This document shows, in pieces, positions 1-12,304 of a stretch of DNA of 64,000 bases (position 1 is its first letter; each line of letters opens with the position of its first letter). The notes under the pieces are model-generated. The model did no database searches. It was not told the DNA's origin and saw only the letters and a list, made by a program, of their open reading frames with translations. This DNA comes from Holacanthus passer (taxonomy: Eukaryota; Chordata; Actinopteri; Pomacanthidae). A program made the position numbers and the translations under genes. The stretch lies in contig JAFREQ010000068.1 of NCBI GenBank assembly GCA_025331565.1, positions 496,001 through 560,000 of the forward strand, read 5' to 3'.

Positions 1-416
1 CTGTCTCTCTCACCCTCCAGCTCTGTATTTTGATTTATTTCTTTTCTGGTCTCTGTCATTTCCTTTTCCATGCTCACATCCATTTAGCATGTTTTCCCTC
101 TGACCCCCCATATTTTACTCGTTTTCCTGTCTTTGTCTCTTGCTGTTTTCCTGTTGCTCTGCTTCTCCACAGCTCATCTGTCTCTCACTCATGTGCTGTT
201 TATTCTGTTATTGTAGGATTCTTCCCTCCGTCTCTTTTCAGACCTCTCTTCTTGCTCTTATCCGTCATGTCCGCCTTCTCTTCTCTCTTTGTCTGGTTTT
301 TGCCCTCCCCTGCCTTCTGCTCTGTTTCTTCCCTCCGTCAGCATCGAGCAGCTTCACCACGGCTGCTGCAGAGTTCATCTCAGGACAAAAACCCTCCTCT
401 GCTGCTCTTTCTGTTG
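1..416. repeat. Pyrimidine-rich (CT/TTC) low-complexity tract
   Basis: The plus strand is dominated by C and T, with many TCT, CTT and CCTC words, and leads directly into a (CA)n run. Long open frames here on both strands come from the low-complexity composition and translate to Ser/Leu/Phe/Cys-rich text that is not protein-like. No gene is supported. Confidence 0.7.
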
Positions 417-445
417 CACACACACACACACACACACACACACAC
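417..445. repeat. (CA)n microsatellite, about 14 units
   Basis: An uninterrupted CA dinucleotide run is read directly. It would be expected to be length-polymorphic between individuals. Confidence 0.95.
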
Positions 446-1125
446 CGTTTGTCGACCGAATCAAAGTCTTGGGTGTAACGGGGCCCGGGGACAGATGGAG
501 AACAGTGAAGACGAAACAAAGAAGCTCTGCGAGTTTAACTGACGCGCCGAGCAGGGGGAGAAACATTAAAACGACGAGGCAGGCTAAGACTTGGATGCCA
601 CATGATATCACAAGTGGAAGCTGTTCAACTAGGTTTTGCACATGAACACGTGAGAAAAAAACTGGCACAGATTTTGCTCTCTTGGCTTCAGATTTGCGAA
701 CCGTTTGCTTCTGCCAGCATTTAAATTTGTTTTGTCAGGAGCGCTTAACAGATTCGCCCTGATTTGACTTTTGCGGCAGATGTTGATCAGCCGCCTCGAG
801 ACCTTACTCGATATCGGTTTTCATGTATACAACAGAGACGGACGGCGAGGGATCAGATGCGAGGAGGCAGCTTTGGGACAAATAGATCAATTCTGTTTGT
901 CGAATGCTACGATGATGCAATGAGATAAAAGGAAATCGCATTCAGGGAAAATCGCCCACGTCGCATTGCCAGAAAAGACTGTTGTTGGATCCAAATGTTG
1001 AAACTGAACTCAACCACTGACAGCAGCGTTCCTCTGTAACGTTTCCAGCCCATCATCTTTCCAACAATTAAACATGAAATACTTCAACAACTGTTCAGTA
1101 TAATCACATGAAATACGATGCATAC
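446..1125. other. Unique-looking sequence, nothing recognised
   Basis: Mixed-composition DNA with no open frame of interest, no recognised repeat and no RNA-gene signature. Confidence 0.5.
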
Positions 1126-1211
1126 ATTCATGGTCCCCAGAGGATGATTCATGGTGACTTTGATGTTCCCTGACTTCTCATCTAGCACCATCAACAGGTC
1201 AAAAGTTTCAC
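1126..1211 (+). repeat. Teleost interspersed repeat family A, short fragment
   Basis: The text TTCATGGTCCCCAGAGGATG, followed by GACTTTGATG and CATCTAGCACCATCA, matches a non-coding repeat I know from many percomorph genomes. The same words recur at 2.4 kb and 21.4 kb in this window, which supports a family independently of memory. The class (old DNA transposon or other) is not resolved. Confidence 0.7.
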
Positions 1212-1249
1212 TTCATGACAGGACATATTAACGAGATACGCTCAGCTTT

Positions 1250-1540
1250 ACTGGTCCCACTCAGGAAATTCACCTACAGCAGCTCACAAAACAGGCAAAC
1301 TGAATAAAGTATTCATCACTGAATAAAGTAACTTTAAAATAAAGTGGCAATTGAAAAAGTGGCAGTATAAATAACAGTAGCAAAAACAGTAGTACTTAGA
1401 AAAGTATTCACACTATGTGCAAGTTTTTCCTTGTTAAAGGATAAGCACGGGAAGAAAAAATATTTAACATCCTATATTAACAGAATAAGAAAAAAAATGC
1501 CATGATTTTGCACAATGAACGACAATAATGCAAGAACAAT
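1250..1540. repeat. Possible interspersed repeat, A-rich
   Basis: A-rich text with the word ACTGAATAAAGTA twice within about 35 bp and the phrase CTCAGGAAATTCACCTACAG. It resembles an A-rich fish repeat I half recall, but no second copy was found in the window. Low confidence. Confidence 0.3.
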
Positions 1541-2189
1541 AAGTAAATCCCTCTAACCTGAGGTCATGCTAATGTTAGTAGGCTAATATACTAAATGCCA
1601 GCATACAACATAACATAGGAACAGCAAACATAGTAATATTACAGATGCACAATTTCAGGTTTATTTTTAGCTATATCATTACTTTAAGGGCACGTTGGTA
1701 AGCAAAGTCAATGAGAGGGAGGTCGTGCATCAGAACAGCGTGAAGAGCCAGAATATCTTCACATCTTATTCGGTGAATTAAGGGTTTATTTCAACCAAAC
1801 CGGAGCTGATTGAAGACTAACCCAGATGGTTTTGGTGAGTTTTATTTTGTTTCTGGCGACTTTTAATGATGTGTAGTTTACGATGATCGAGGTTTACTGG
1901 TTTTGTCTGGTGTTCCTGGTTAAACAAAAAGGATCTTACTCTTTAACAATATGGTTCATGTCTGTAGGGATCCGTTCCATTATGTTGTCAGACACTAACA
2001 ATCTGAGCCGCAGTTGCACACCAGGTTGTTTCGTGGCTGCTGGTGGAGGCGGCCGGAGCGATTCCAGAAACCAAAACATGTAAAAATAGGGTCCAGGTTT
2101 AAAAATATCACATTTATATAAAACCACTAACATGAGTTAGCACTGAAAGGGAGATGGATCAAGAACATAGCTGTGATCATAGTAGGGCT
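1541..2189. other. No gene seen; may be a diverged upstream part of family A
   Basis: No coding or RNA signal. It lies between two family A copies and may include very diverged extensions of that repeat, which I cannot prove by eye. The 66-codon open frame at 1883-2083 has no recognisable product. Confidence 0.35.
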
Positions 2190-2716
2190 ATTAGAGTTAG
2201 GGTAAAGATATTTCCTTCAGGAGCTGGTGGAGAACAAAAACAGAGCTAAAAGGAGAGTGAATATAGGATTTATATTTGACAGGAGTCAGGCCAGAAACAC
2301 AACTCCAGATGAACGCCAGTGCAATAAGAGCTAACATCACATTCAGTCCAAACTGGAAGTGCAGCTTCGAACAGATATTCATGGTCCCAGATGATGAGAT
2401 GATGACCACGTTTGGTGATCCTGACTTAACCTCTTGCGTCCTTAGTAATTGCCAGTAAATCTGATATTCATGTCCCTCTCAGGATGAACTGTAGAAACTT
2501 TGATAATGCCTCAACAATTCATCTAGCGCCATCCTCAGGCCACATGAAATTCCCATCTGCCTTAATTGTACTTTGTGTTTTGTGCTAATTAGCAACTGTT
2601 GCCTGCTAACACAATGAACTAAGATGAGCTAAGATGAGTTTCCTCTATGTTTTGCGTGACTTTATTTCAGCTACAGCTTTGCCAGCATGGTTACAGACTC
2701 GTCGTCTTGCTTAGAG
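2190..2716 (+). repeat. Teleost interspersed repeat family A, longest copy
   Basis: This copy runs through the blocks GGTAAAGATATTTCC, GAGCTGGTGGAGAACAAAAA, CAGAGCTAAAAGGAGAGTGA, CAGAAACACAACTCCA, TTCATGGTCCCAGATGATGA, CATCTAGCGCCATC, GTGCTAATTAGCAACTGTTG and AGCATGGTTACAGACTC. Sub-blocks recur at 1126, 3435, 21391 and 49861 in the same orientation. It has no coding capacity and is heavily diverged, implying an old insertion. Confidence 0.7.
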
Positions 2717-3434
2717 ACACATTTGCATAAGTGAAACTCTGAAAGCTGAAAGCCGCTGCAGTGTTAGTAATGGCTGCTGGCTGCGTCTCTTCTTGCTGTA
2801 GACATTCGCCTAACGTTACCTCCATTCAAATCTCTGGCAAAGCTTTTGTGTGCGACACCAAACCCCCGAAAGTGGCTGCTATTCAGCACAACCAGTGCAT
2901 GACTTCGAATCTGGAGTCCCTAAATGTGAATTAGGCCTGACCTGGCAACCCTGCACTTCCCCTCACATCTCAGCCTGTGTCCCTCTCCTCATTAGCACCG
3001 AGCCTAATCCAGGTCAGTACCTATGGCACAGAAAGAACATCCACTCCACACACACACTCTCTTTCTCGCCTCTCTCTAAGTCACACACACTCTTTCTGTC
3101 TTTCTGTGAGTCTCTTTGTCTTGCTTGCTTTATCCCACACACACAGACTGACACACATCTCGGTGATCAGGGCAGCCGAGCAGGCAGGACCTGACCTCAT
3201 TAGGAGCCGTGGCGGGCGGCCAGGGGAGGGTCCGACCACGAACGACCGAGGAGCAGGACGGGCTGATCAACAGAGCCAGGAGCTGATCCAAGAGTTCCTC
3301 CCCCTGTTGGATGCTTTCATATGCAGGGCAGATTTTATAAATAGCGCTCCCTTAGGTATGTGGGGGTGAAGTGTACGGATTAATTCACCAATGTCCACTT
3401 CAGGACCATCAGGCCAGACGTCTTTTTTTCTTTA
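2717..3434. other. Non-coding; contains CA/CT-rich patch at 3040-3160
   Basis: The stretch from about 3040 to 3160 mixes CACACA and CTCTCT words, an interrupted compound microsatellite. Two open frames overlap it and are artefacts of that composition. The rest looks unique. Confidence 0.5.
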
Positions 3435-3548
3435 GGACTTTGGTTTATGATCAAATATCAGCAAACCTAATGACATTATCATCAGCCTCAAATGTACTTT
3501 GTTCAATGGTGAATAGGTTAAACATCATACCTGCATGTTAACATTTTG
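3435..3548 (+). repeat. Teleost interspersed repeat family A, internal fragment
   Basis: The phrases ACTTTGGTTTATGATCAAAT, CTAATGACATTATCATCAGC and AACATCATACCTGCATGTTA match the internal part of the same fish repeat family, downstream of the TTCATGGTCCC block. Family recognition is from memory. Confidence 0.6.
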
Positions 3549-5496
3549 ATTTTCAGAGCTGATAGCATGAAAACTCTTGGTCCATTCTTGTCTGTGTTTT
3601 AAATCTGCTTTTTCTGCAGCTATCACAGAGATTCTGATAAATAGAAAACGAAGCAAAAGATCAAAACCCCCAAAACTATAAATCTTTGCTGCAGCATCAA
3701 AAATGCAGAGGAGCAACAAAAGCTAATGCAAAATGTGACATGATGATATATTGAAATTTTAGTGTTAAGTGCTTGATGATCACGCTGTTTAGAGCGACAG
3801 CAAGCTGCTCTTGTTCAGCCCTGAAAGCTTTTTGAAAATATGCTGCTGTACATTTTCAAAGAGACAAACAGCACAATCCAATGCATTTTCCCCCTTTTCT
3901 GTCACACAACAGCTTCCATCCATCATGTCACTCTTGCCGTGGCTTTCACCAGTCGTGCGTTTGCATTAGCCGCCTGTGAAAAATCTCTCGTTTCCTTCTT
4001 TCCTCCCCACATTTGCCATTTACAGCTCGCGAGTTACCGGATGGAAAGAGAGCGCAGTCAATCATACGCAGGCAAATTCCGACTTTGTCTTCTGGATTTA
4101 TGACAAAAGTTAACCTCAGCTGTGCGGCCGCTCTATATTCAACAGATATTTTACAGGTAGTCTTCTAAATAAATGGAACAGTTATGGAGTCCGGAGGGCC
4201 GACGTGCCGCCAAACCTCGCAAATGATAGATCGCTTCCAGGCTACAAGGATGTATAGGCTTTCCACTGCTGTCAGAATATGTCCGGCTGAATGCATTACC
4301 AAACCTTATGCTGGAATCACTCAAATCCTAACCAAGGCCCACAGACAGATTAACATATAAATGAAACTACAGGCAAGATCCTGCCCTTCATTTCCTATCT
4401 GTTTACGCCAATGATGTGCAGTCAGAGAGGTTTGGAGGAGGAGACGGCGAGATGTCTCATGGAATGGATGTCAAGACTCAAGAATATTGTCCTAAAATTG
4501 AAGGATGCTCCAAATGAGCAGCCTGAAAATGCCTCTACTTGTTGCCCTTCATATAGTATTTTAAACTGCAATGCAAATCAGTGACAGAAATAAATGTGTT
4601 TCTCAATTCTTCCCAAGTCAAGAAGAAGAGTAAGTATAGTTGATTTTACTGTGTTACTAAAAATACCTCAGACTTTTTCTTGGGAGGAAAACAAACCTAT
4701 GATTAATACACTGCACAGCTTTATCAAATGGCTCGAGAATCATTTCCTCAATAAACTTTGCGAGCTGAAGTTCAGCGGCGATGTTCATTTTACTAAACTT
4801 AGTTTTGGCATTCGGGATATTATGCAGGAGCAGGAGATGGATGCACACTGTCTCCAAAAAAGTCTCCCATGTTCAAAGTAATTTAATCACTTGTTAAATA
4901 TTAAAATCTATATCCCTTCTTTATGGAAAAAAAGTCCACCTTCCAAATGGATTTTCTTTGGGCCAAGAGAAATGACCTCTTACGGGTACATATTATTGTA
5001 ATAGAGTATTAATATAAAACTTATTTTTAAATGAATGGATGAGATGGACTTACTTTACAGTGCAAATCAACTCTAATTAGTTTGTCTCAAAAGCAGCTTC
5101 TAAACTTTTATCCCTCAGCCAGAGATGGCTCCTTAGCCGTTGCTCTGCAAAGCCTCGCTAAAGCCTGTGTTTGTTGTAGCCTTCAAACACGCAGGCCAGT
5201 AAACAACCAGCACGTCCAACAAAATCGCTGTATAATTGCACGTTAGACCGAACGAGCTGTTGCTATTTTCATCAGTACACTTGTGTAAGTAAACAATGTT
5301 TACTAGAACAGTGTCATGTCGTGTGTTAGGTGAAATGGGGGGTATTTGTCTGTCTAATTCAAAATAAGGAACACATTATTTACCAACTGTTCTAAATATA
5401 CATCTGTCCGTCCCGGTCGTCCTGCTGCAGTCGCAGGCCACAATGTGACGGAGAGACACAATGAGTGTTCAACAGAACAGAAGGACAGCTCACAAA
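3549..5496. other. No gene or repeat recognised
   Basis: Unique-looking, AT-leaning DNA. Open frames stay under 100 codons and are not protein-like. The 95-codon frame at 4594-4881 has no recognisable domain. Confidence 0.45.
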
Positions 5497-5915
5497 AAAC
5501 TGGACAGTGAAAGACAGCAGAAAGTTGAAGTGTGATCGTCTATGCTGAAAATAGCAGGTGTGAACACTGACAAAAATGTCTTGACCATTGTCTCTAACAT
5601 CTTGTTTGCATGAGAGTTGTTGTATGAGAGTTGCAGTTTAAGCACCTGAAGCAGCTGGAAGCAGTAAGAATACTGAAAGGACTTGAAGTGTCTCTTAAAG
5701 TGTAAGAGCCAAATCAGTTTAAAGTGCATCTAAAGCAGTTGAAGTCAGTTGCGACTGAAGGACTGAACAGGTTTAAAGTAAATGTGTAAGAGCACAAAGC
5801 AGTTGAAAGCAGTTGAAGTGTTACTTTCAAGTCCAAGCCTTGTAGACAGTTGAATTATCAGTTTGTATGTTAGTGCTGAAAGTAGTTGAAATGTTGATGT
5901 GAAAGTCCTGAGGCA
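5497..5915 (+). repeat. Degenerate tandem-like repeat with CAGTTGAA core
   Basis: GCAGTTGAA, AGTTGAAGTG, CTGAAGCAGCTGGAAGCAG and GTTGAAAGCAGTTGAAGTG recur irregularly, most densely at 5640-5830. Units vary in length, so this is a decayed minisatellite or a repeat-derived tract and not a fresh array. There is no coding signal. Confidence 0.55.
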
Positions 5916-8900
5916 GCATTTTACTGGTGAAATAACCTGTTTATGTTTCCTGACGGTCGACCTCTCCTGCTCCTGCTAATAACGCCGATGTTCCAGACAC
6001 AGCGAAGGCAGAAGGAGTGTGACTTTGCACTGATGCAACGAAAAGTCTTCACGAGTTTGAGGTGGAGGAATCGGTTTACAGAGGATGCCACTTCAACACT
6101 GAACACCACAGTCAAGTTTGACAAAGGTTTCCCTAACTCTCACCACAGCCACTGTGCATCACTGACCTTAATCAAGTAGTTTTAAGCTCATGATATTTTT
6201 ATTACTGCCACAAATCACATGAAAAGACCAAACCCAAGAACAGATTGATCCTACTAACAAATATCATCTGTGTATTCAGAGTCTGATGTATCCTCCTCGT
6301 CGGTGCCATGACGCTCTGCTGTTGTCCAGAAACAATTGAAAACACATGGATACGTGAAAACCCACATCCTGCAGCTGCAAGTACACATATTAATACATAA
6401 CTGAAAATAAATGCACTAATTACTCCTTTGCAAAATAGCGTGCACGGCTGTTTTAGCCTTCTTGAGAGAAAAACTATATATTTATGACCTATTTTTAAAG
6501 ATTTATGTCTGAAGGAATTGGCTTGGCGCAGATAGAGGAAGGAATTTGGAAAGTATTGAGAGACGGACTAGCGTGCTGTTGATTTTGGTCTTTTTATACG
6601 ATCTGTTGACAATAAGAAATACAGAATCAGGCCAGAATAAGACTTATCCTTCTGCCGTGGCACATCCAGGCCTCCCTGCTCTGTCATACTCAACACTGGA
6701 AGAAACCAAACAGCATCTGGACACGACTGGCAAAAGTCAAGGGACCTGCTGGAAATAGGAATAAATTGCTCAGAGCATGAGACAAGATGACAATTTCACT
6801 CCTCTGGCCTTATTGGTGAATAGGAGCCTTGTTTTCAGCTGCCAGATTAAAGGCCAGTGACCATAATGAGAATCATCTTCAAAAATCAGGGGTAATTTTA
6901 CCAGAAAAAAGTAAAAGACAGTGGTCATCTTCTAGTTATTAACGACTTTTCAGCTCACGATAAAAGGCTTAGAAAAGAGACTAAAAGCCCATTTTGGCAA
7001 TTTTGCTACCTGTTACAACACCATGCAAAACCCAGCAAAGAGCAGGGTGACTAAGCTGAGCTGAATGAGTCACGGCAGAAAGGTAAAGGGGCTGCAGAAG
7101 GCCCTCGGAGAGCAGACCACCCACTCACGTCCCCTATAAAGACGGCCGGCTCTTCTCGCACATCGACGCCCCTGCAGCAATTTACTGCTCAGCCTGCGTG
7201 GAGAGCGAATGAATGGTGAGAGACAGGGAATTCTTAATGAGACATGGGTCAATGAAATGTCAAAACATGACAATGAATAGAAGAGAAAAAATGTACTAGA
7301 TTGAAATTACAATTCCAGGCTCTACACTTTTAGAGGGAAAATGTTAACTATGAAACTGTTGTTCAACTCTTGTTTAAAAAGTAAAACTCAAATCTGTCGT
7401 TTTGGCTGTAAAGACAGTGTGTTGTATTAATATTTTATTTGTATTGTCTGTCTGCAAAAAAAAAACCTGTCCACTTCACTGTTTTTTTTTTAAAGCGTGT
7501 ATGGAGAAAGTAGCTCACTCACATATTTATTCATCCCCAGCTTACTCATGTCAATAGTGTCTGTCAGGAGACACTGTGCTGCGCACTGACAACCCACTGG
7601 ACCACGATCACTCACTCACCTCGTTTGTTCCACTCAATGACGTATGTCAGAGCTTCACGTCTGTCGCTCAATGTGTCCTTGTTTGATTCATTGCACCTCC
7701 ACCATTGTGTTTCCTGGCATGAGTGGACGTGGCGCCGGCAGGTGCATGAGAATATAGGTCACACGGCACGACGAGGCGAGGAGGCTGTAGAGCTTCCTTT
7801 GATACGACAAGGACGAACAACCGGCCTTGTGCTGCCACAGGAAGTCATTAAAGGACATAACTGCCTATTGACAATGGTCTATTAACAAAGCTGGACTCAC
7901 ATTAGGTCGGTTTCCATCAACCTGTGTTAATGTGCGATGATGATGAAAATTCAATACAAAATATTGATATAATAGTGATGAAGAGGCAGTAACCTTCCTC
8001 AAATTAATACATTAAACTAACTTGAGGTTTGACTGGCACCGTTTTAACCTTCTTCTACAACGGTTTAATGACGCCCGACTTGAGTATTAGTGCCACCTCC
8101 TGCTTGTCTTGATTAGCCAACTCCTAATATTCATATAACAGTCGTGGATGGAAATGAATATGAATTCACACTTCTGATTTGTTGGAAATTTGGCTAAAAC
8201 TACGCCACACTATTGTTCGTCCACCATCTCAGAAGGAGTCTGAGGTATCCAAACCGTAACCACATTTGGTGAGTTGTTTATTGCACCACAGCTCTATCTG
8301 AACTCTAACCACAGAGGCCGTCATCAATTTCATGTTCTGTTAAGCAAAAACTTAAGATATACGTAAATATCTTTCATCCAGTTTCTAAAGACCTTGTTGA
8401 TGCATTAGTATAATTAGTTTACAATAATAACATACGTGTACATCATTTTTCTACGTAATTTAGATGTTAAACTAACCCTTCTGGGGATCAGTTCATTGGG
8501 TAACCAAGCTGTTCCCAGCTCATGCAACACCGTGGGCCATTCCACACTTTTTAGCAGGAGCCGAATTTGAGCCGTGTTTTGTTGAATGTTCGATTTCTTT
8601 TGTGCACTTTTTAATTTTTTATTATTATTGAACTACAATTGTGGTTTTGGATGTTTTTCCACCAATGACTTTATGTTTCTTCCTTGCATCATGTACCTTT
8701 ACAGATGGACAATAAGTGTAAGTTAGTTTTCAACTACTTTTTAGTGAACCTGAGCTCATGGATATTATGCCATTAAAGTAATAGCAGGCTACATATACCT
8801 GTACGTGTGGGTGAAACTTTCTTGAACTAATCTCTAATAACTTCAATATTTGTCATCAACCAGTCACAATTTGTATGCAGGCATCATACTTTTAATACAT

Positions 8901-9864
8901 TTTATTTCACGGCTGAGGAATTGAAATGAGAGGAACGGATGCACTCGGCGATGGCCTTTAATCTCCAGAATACTAATAAACAAAAAGAGAGCGATCTGAA
9001 GCTTGTAATCAGTTTGCAATCAGACAGGACTGTGAAGCATGCAGCAACATCTGAAAGCCTCACTCGGAAAATCACAAGATCACTTTAGTCGCCGCAGGAC
9101 TTCGGAGTCAAAACAGAGACTAAGATATTGATTGATGCTGTGATTGATTCATTAGGTATCAGATGGGTCAAAGACATATTTCTGTAAAGGGCTCTGCAGT
9201 CACAAATCTTCTGACAACCACAGGGGGCACTAAAATCTGGAGCCCAGCAGGTATCAGCTGGCCGGCCGACAAAGAGCAAACACGGAGTCATGAACGACAT
9301 AAAAAAAAGCACCAACTGTGAGAGAAGCAAAGTCGGGGACAGAGACAAACGTAATGAATGTAACAGTAATATTAACTTGAGGGAATTCATTCAGTAATTT
9401 GTGGGAAGCTTTGGATGAAACAGACTCAGACACAACAACTTACTGCCACGATAACTTTTGTGCACAAATATGATCAATTACAAACTAAATCACTATTTAA
9501 AATGATCAAAAATTTTATATCCCTCACTAATGGTTGTAGGTGTGTTTATGGGACGTCACCTACATTCATATAAATGGACAGACAGAAAAATGGCAGCAAT
9601 CGTTGTTCTGTGAAGCATCATGATCCTGGAGGAACGTCATTTCATTTTCACTGTGTACAAGCTCTATATGGTGGAAATGAAAATAAAGACTCTACCTACA
9701 ATACATTTTAATGGATAGAGCTTTAAAATTGAGTCTCGCAGCACAGCAACCGCCTCTTTTGACTCCTGGGGGTTTAATAATTTCTGAACCAATCAATATC
9801 CTCTCAGCGGCTGTCCAGACGTGTTGCACAGGTTTCCTTAGATACCATCCCCCCACCCGTCAAT
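5916..9864. other. Mostly unique non-coding sequence
   Basis: No recognisable protein, RNA gene or repeat. Small A and T runs lie near 7457 and 7482. The open frames at 5943-6179, 7625-7885 and 9085-9390 (minus) are short and have no recognisable product. Confidence 0.45.
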
Positions 9865-9899
9865 CACACACACACACACACACACAAACACACACACTC
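9865..9899. repeat. (CA)n microsatellite, interrupted
   Basis: CA units with one CAAA interruption, read directly. Confidence 0.95.
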
Positions 9900-10919
9900 A
9901 AGGTAACAGCTGATTTGACAGGCTATAGACAGATGATACACGCTGGATGGACACAAGGAATCACTACACTGGGGTGAACAGAGGATAATTCATCCACTGC
10001 AGACCATCAACCAGACTTAATGAGGGGAAGGACTGGGATAGATTTGAAAAGGATTCTATCGAGTTTCGACAAGATTTCATTCATTCTCTCCTTGAATCTA
10101 AAGGTCAATATTCAAAACATCAGATTGCACAGCAGCTGTTTTCCAGTTGATGCTGAAGGTGGAAGAAATACAAAGCAGCTACTTCTGAAGTTTTAGTAGA
10201 AAATGGTTTTATTATTATTACGGTCTTACGTTTTGAAACAAGAAATCAAGTTGGCCAATGTGGACAGTTTTACAGTGTAAATTAGCACGATAAGAAAATA
10301 AACCAAACTGGTGATATTTTATATTTTCATTATTGCCAGTAATAAAAACCATCGATAATGCGCTGGGCCCATTATCACCATGAACACAACCTCTGTAGCT
10401 TATTCAGAGTCAATCCCACATAAACCATCATGCTGCCGTAAAAACTCAGTACAGCAACAAATGTGTATTAATCCGCCGCTAAAAATAGTCCACAACAGAT
10501 GCACTACTTACTCCTCTTTAAGCAACACTTGCTGTAAATTACAATGCCCACCTGCTTTAGGAAATTATTTAGACAATATGAAACTATGTATTTATGACTT
10601 TTTAAAAAAGGTTTATATCCCCACTAGGAATGAATGGGCTTTTTATGGTAGAAAAAATTAAGTTTAATCCTTTAAGGGAGTCTTATCCAGTTTCTGTCTT
10701 TATGGATCAGTGTCAAATTAAAATATGAAATGAAAGCTGTATAAGAATGAACAGCTGACATCTTGAGCTCTAACTTAATAAACAGAAAGTGTACATGATC
10801 ATTTGGATGGAAACACACTCATGTGGCAGATTAATGCAGCAACATTCGGGCTGATGAAGCTACTGAACACCCTCCATCACCAGCAATGCAGAGGTGGCAG
10901 TAATTCTTCAACCTTGAAC
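9900..10919. other. No gene seen
   Basis: Unique-looking, AT-leaning DNA. The 93-codon open frame at 10380-10661 has no recognisable domain and no supporting context. Confidence 0.45.
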
Positions 10920-11410
10920 ACTTTTAATGGGATGTGTTGCGTGTTGTCCGGTGTGGTCGGCTGTTTTGTTTGATGGGAACCATTTTCTCTCCTGGCCTTG
11001 CAAATTGAATTTCCCTCGGGACAATAACTGCTATTGCATCTGGTATCTGATGAGCAGGCGGGCTGACTCTGAAAGGAGGGAAACTGATTCGTGCGCTCCG
11101 GCGATCATTGATTTCTGTTTTGCTGAGTCTTTCCCGAGAAGCGCGGGACTGTTCTGTTTTGTGCGAAGAGATTGTCGAAATCATTTAGCCGGCCACGGTG
11201 AAATAATCTATAACTTAACACTGAAATATCAATACTGTATGTCATTATGCCAAAACATGGATCGAGAGCCACATTTTGCATTAGAGCCTTTTATTGGCCT
11301 TTATGGCTTTTATTGCTTTATCTATTTTTACGCTGCTGAAAAAAGTCCCTGTTTTTATCTACTAATCTCACTTTCATTCCCCAGTTCTCTTTTTAAAACC
11401 TCCTAACGTG
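10920..11410. promoter_or_regulatory. Candidate regulatory tract with posterior-Hox/Cdx-like motif triplet
   Basis: Complex, repeat-free sequence with a compact motif cluster at 11290-11316: TTTATTGG, TTTATGGC and TTTATTGC. On the minus strand these read GCAATAAA, GCCATAAA and CCAATAAA, close to the posterior HOX and CDX recognition consensus. An open frame of 159 codons covers the tract, but its translation is Cys/Phe/Tyr-rich with no known domain, so I do not call a gene. Enhancer function is inference. Confidence 0.3.
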
Positions 11411-11869
11411 TCCATAAACATCAACATGAGCTGATGAAGCGCCACAGGAAGTCGCTCCAGGCTGAAAAATGTCAGCTAATCGCCGAGATGTAAATGAAAT
11501 AAAATTGTTCAACGTGGCTCTTTTCCAGAGTGCGAGCGAGGTTAGTGATCACAGGTGAGCTGAAACGCTGCTTAAACAACAATCCATCCAGAAAGAAGAG
11601 CGCGGCTCCAGAGGTCGAGTGACAGCTTAATTTTTGCAATATGGATTATGTTGTCATCAACGCGATAGTAAACTTAATATTTGCTCTCCTGCAAATATTT
11701 GCCGAAGCTCGACTGCACGAAAGCAGCCCGACAATATGCAAATGACAGATTCCTAATGTTGACAGAAAATGATGACTTTGGCTGTGACTGAGCTTCTGGG
11801 CGTGTCTCCATCATTAATCTCCCCCTTTTTCTGTCTCTGTCTGTCTGATCGTCACAGCTCGTTAAAGAC
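11411..11869. other. Unique-looking non-coding sequence
   Basis: Repeat-free sequence of mixed composition. It includes AT-rich words such as TGCAAATATTTG and AATATGCAAATGACA (octamer-like), but no gene or RNA signature. Confidence 0.4.
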
Positions 11870-11904
11870 GGGGGTGGGGACGGGGGATCGGGATCGAGGT
11901 GGGG
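11870..11904 (+). other. Potential G-quadruplex, plus strand
   Basis: Runs of G5, G4, G5 and G3 are separated by loops of 1, 2 and 3 bases (11870-11892), with a further G4 at 11901-11904. This satisfies the usual four-run motif on the plus strand. Folding in vivo is not shown. Confidence 0.7.
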
Positions 11905-12060
11905 TTCACAGGTGCAGCCAAACGGGGCTGTGCCGTGGTTAATGGCGTCCTCTGATCAATTATGGCCCGGCTGAGGCGCGGCGTCTATACATATTTCATG
12001 ACTATCAGCGGATGCGAGCCTGGCTGCCTAAACCTCTCAACCTCCACACGCACACACTCT

Positions 12061-12084
12061 CCCCCAAATCCCCCACCCCACCCC
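12061..12084 (-). other. Potential G-quadruplex, minus strand
   Basis: C5, C5, C4 and C4 runs on the plus strand have spacers AAAT, A and A. The minus strand therefore carries a compact four-run G motif, about 160 bp from the plus-strand motif. Confidence 0.7.
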
Positions 12085-12254
12085 AAGGCCCAGATGAAAG
12101 GGAGGCTTGACTTGTTAGCACCCGGCGCCAGTGAGCTCCGGACAGGAAGGTGGGGCGTCACAGCGGGGGAGCGTGGCCAGCTTCACCCCGAGCTGTGGGA
12201 AGCTCCTGGTCCCTATTTGTCTTTGTCTGCCAGCACATGGACTGTCTGCAGAGG

Positions 12255-12299
<45 letters not shown>

Positions 12300-12304
12300 T
12301 CTAT
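12255..12304. repeat. Compound (TGTC)n-(TATC)n microsatellite
   Basis: Tetranucleotide GTCT units pass directly into ATCT units. A 200-codon plus-strand open frame spans it and ends in Ser/Ile/Tyr/Leu repeats, which is translated repeat sequence and not a gene. Confidence 0.95.

Noticed and set aside
30..542. 170-codon plus-strand open frame at the window start
   Set aside because: Built from pyrimidine-rich text and a (CA)n run; Phe/Ser/Leu- and His/Thr-rich translation is a composition artefact.
10927..11406. 159-codon plus-strand open frame
   Set aside because: No known domain, no splice or codon-bias support, and an overlapping frame is open on the other strand; a regulatory tract is more plausible.
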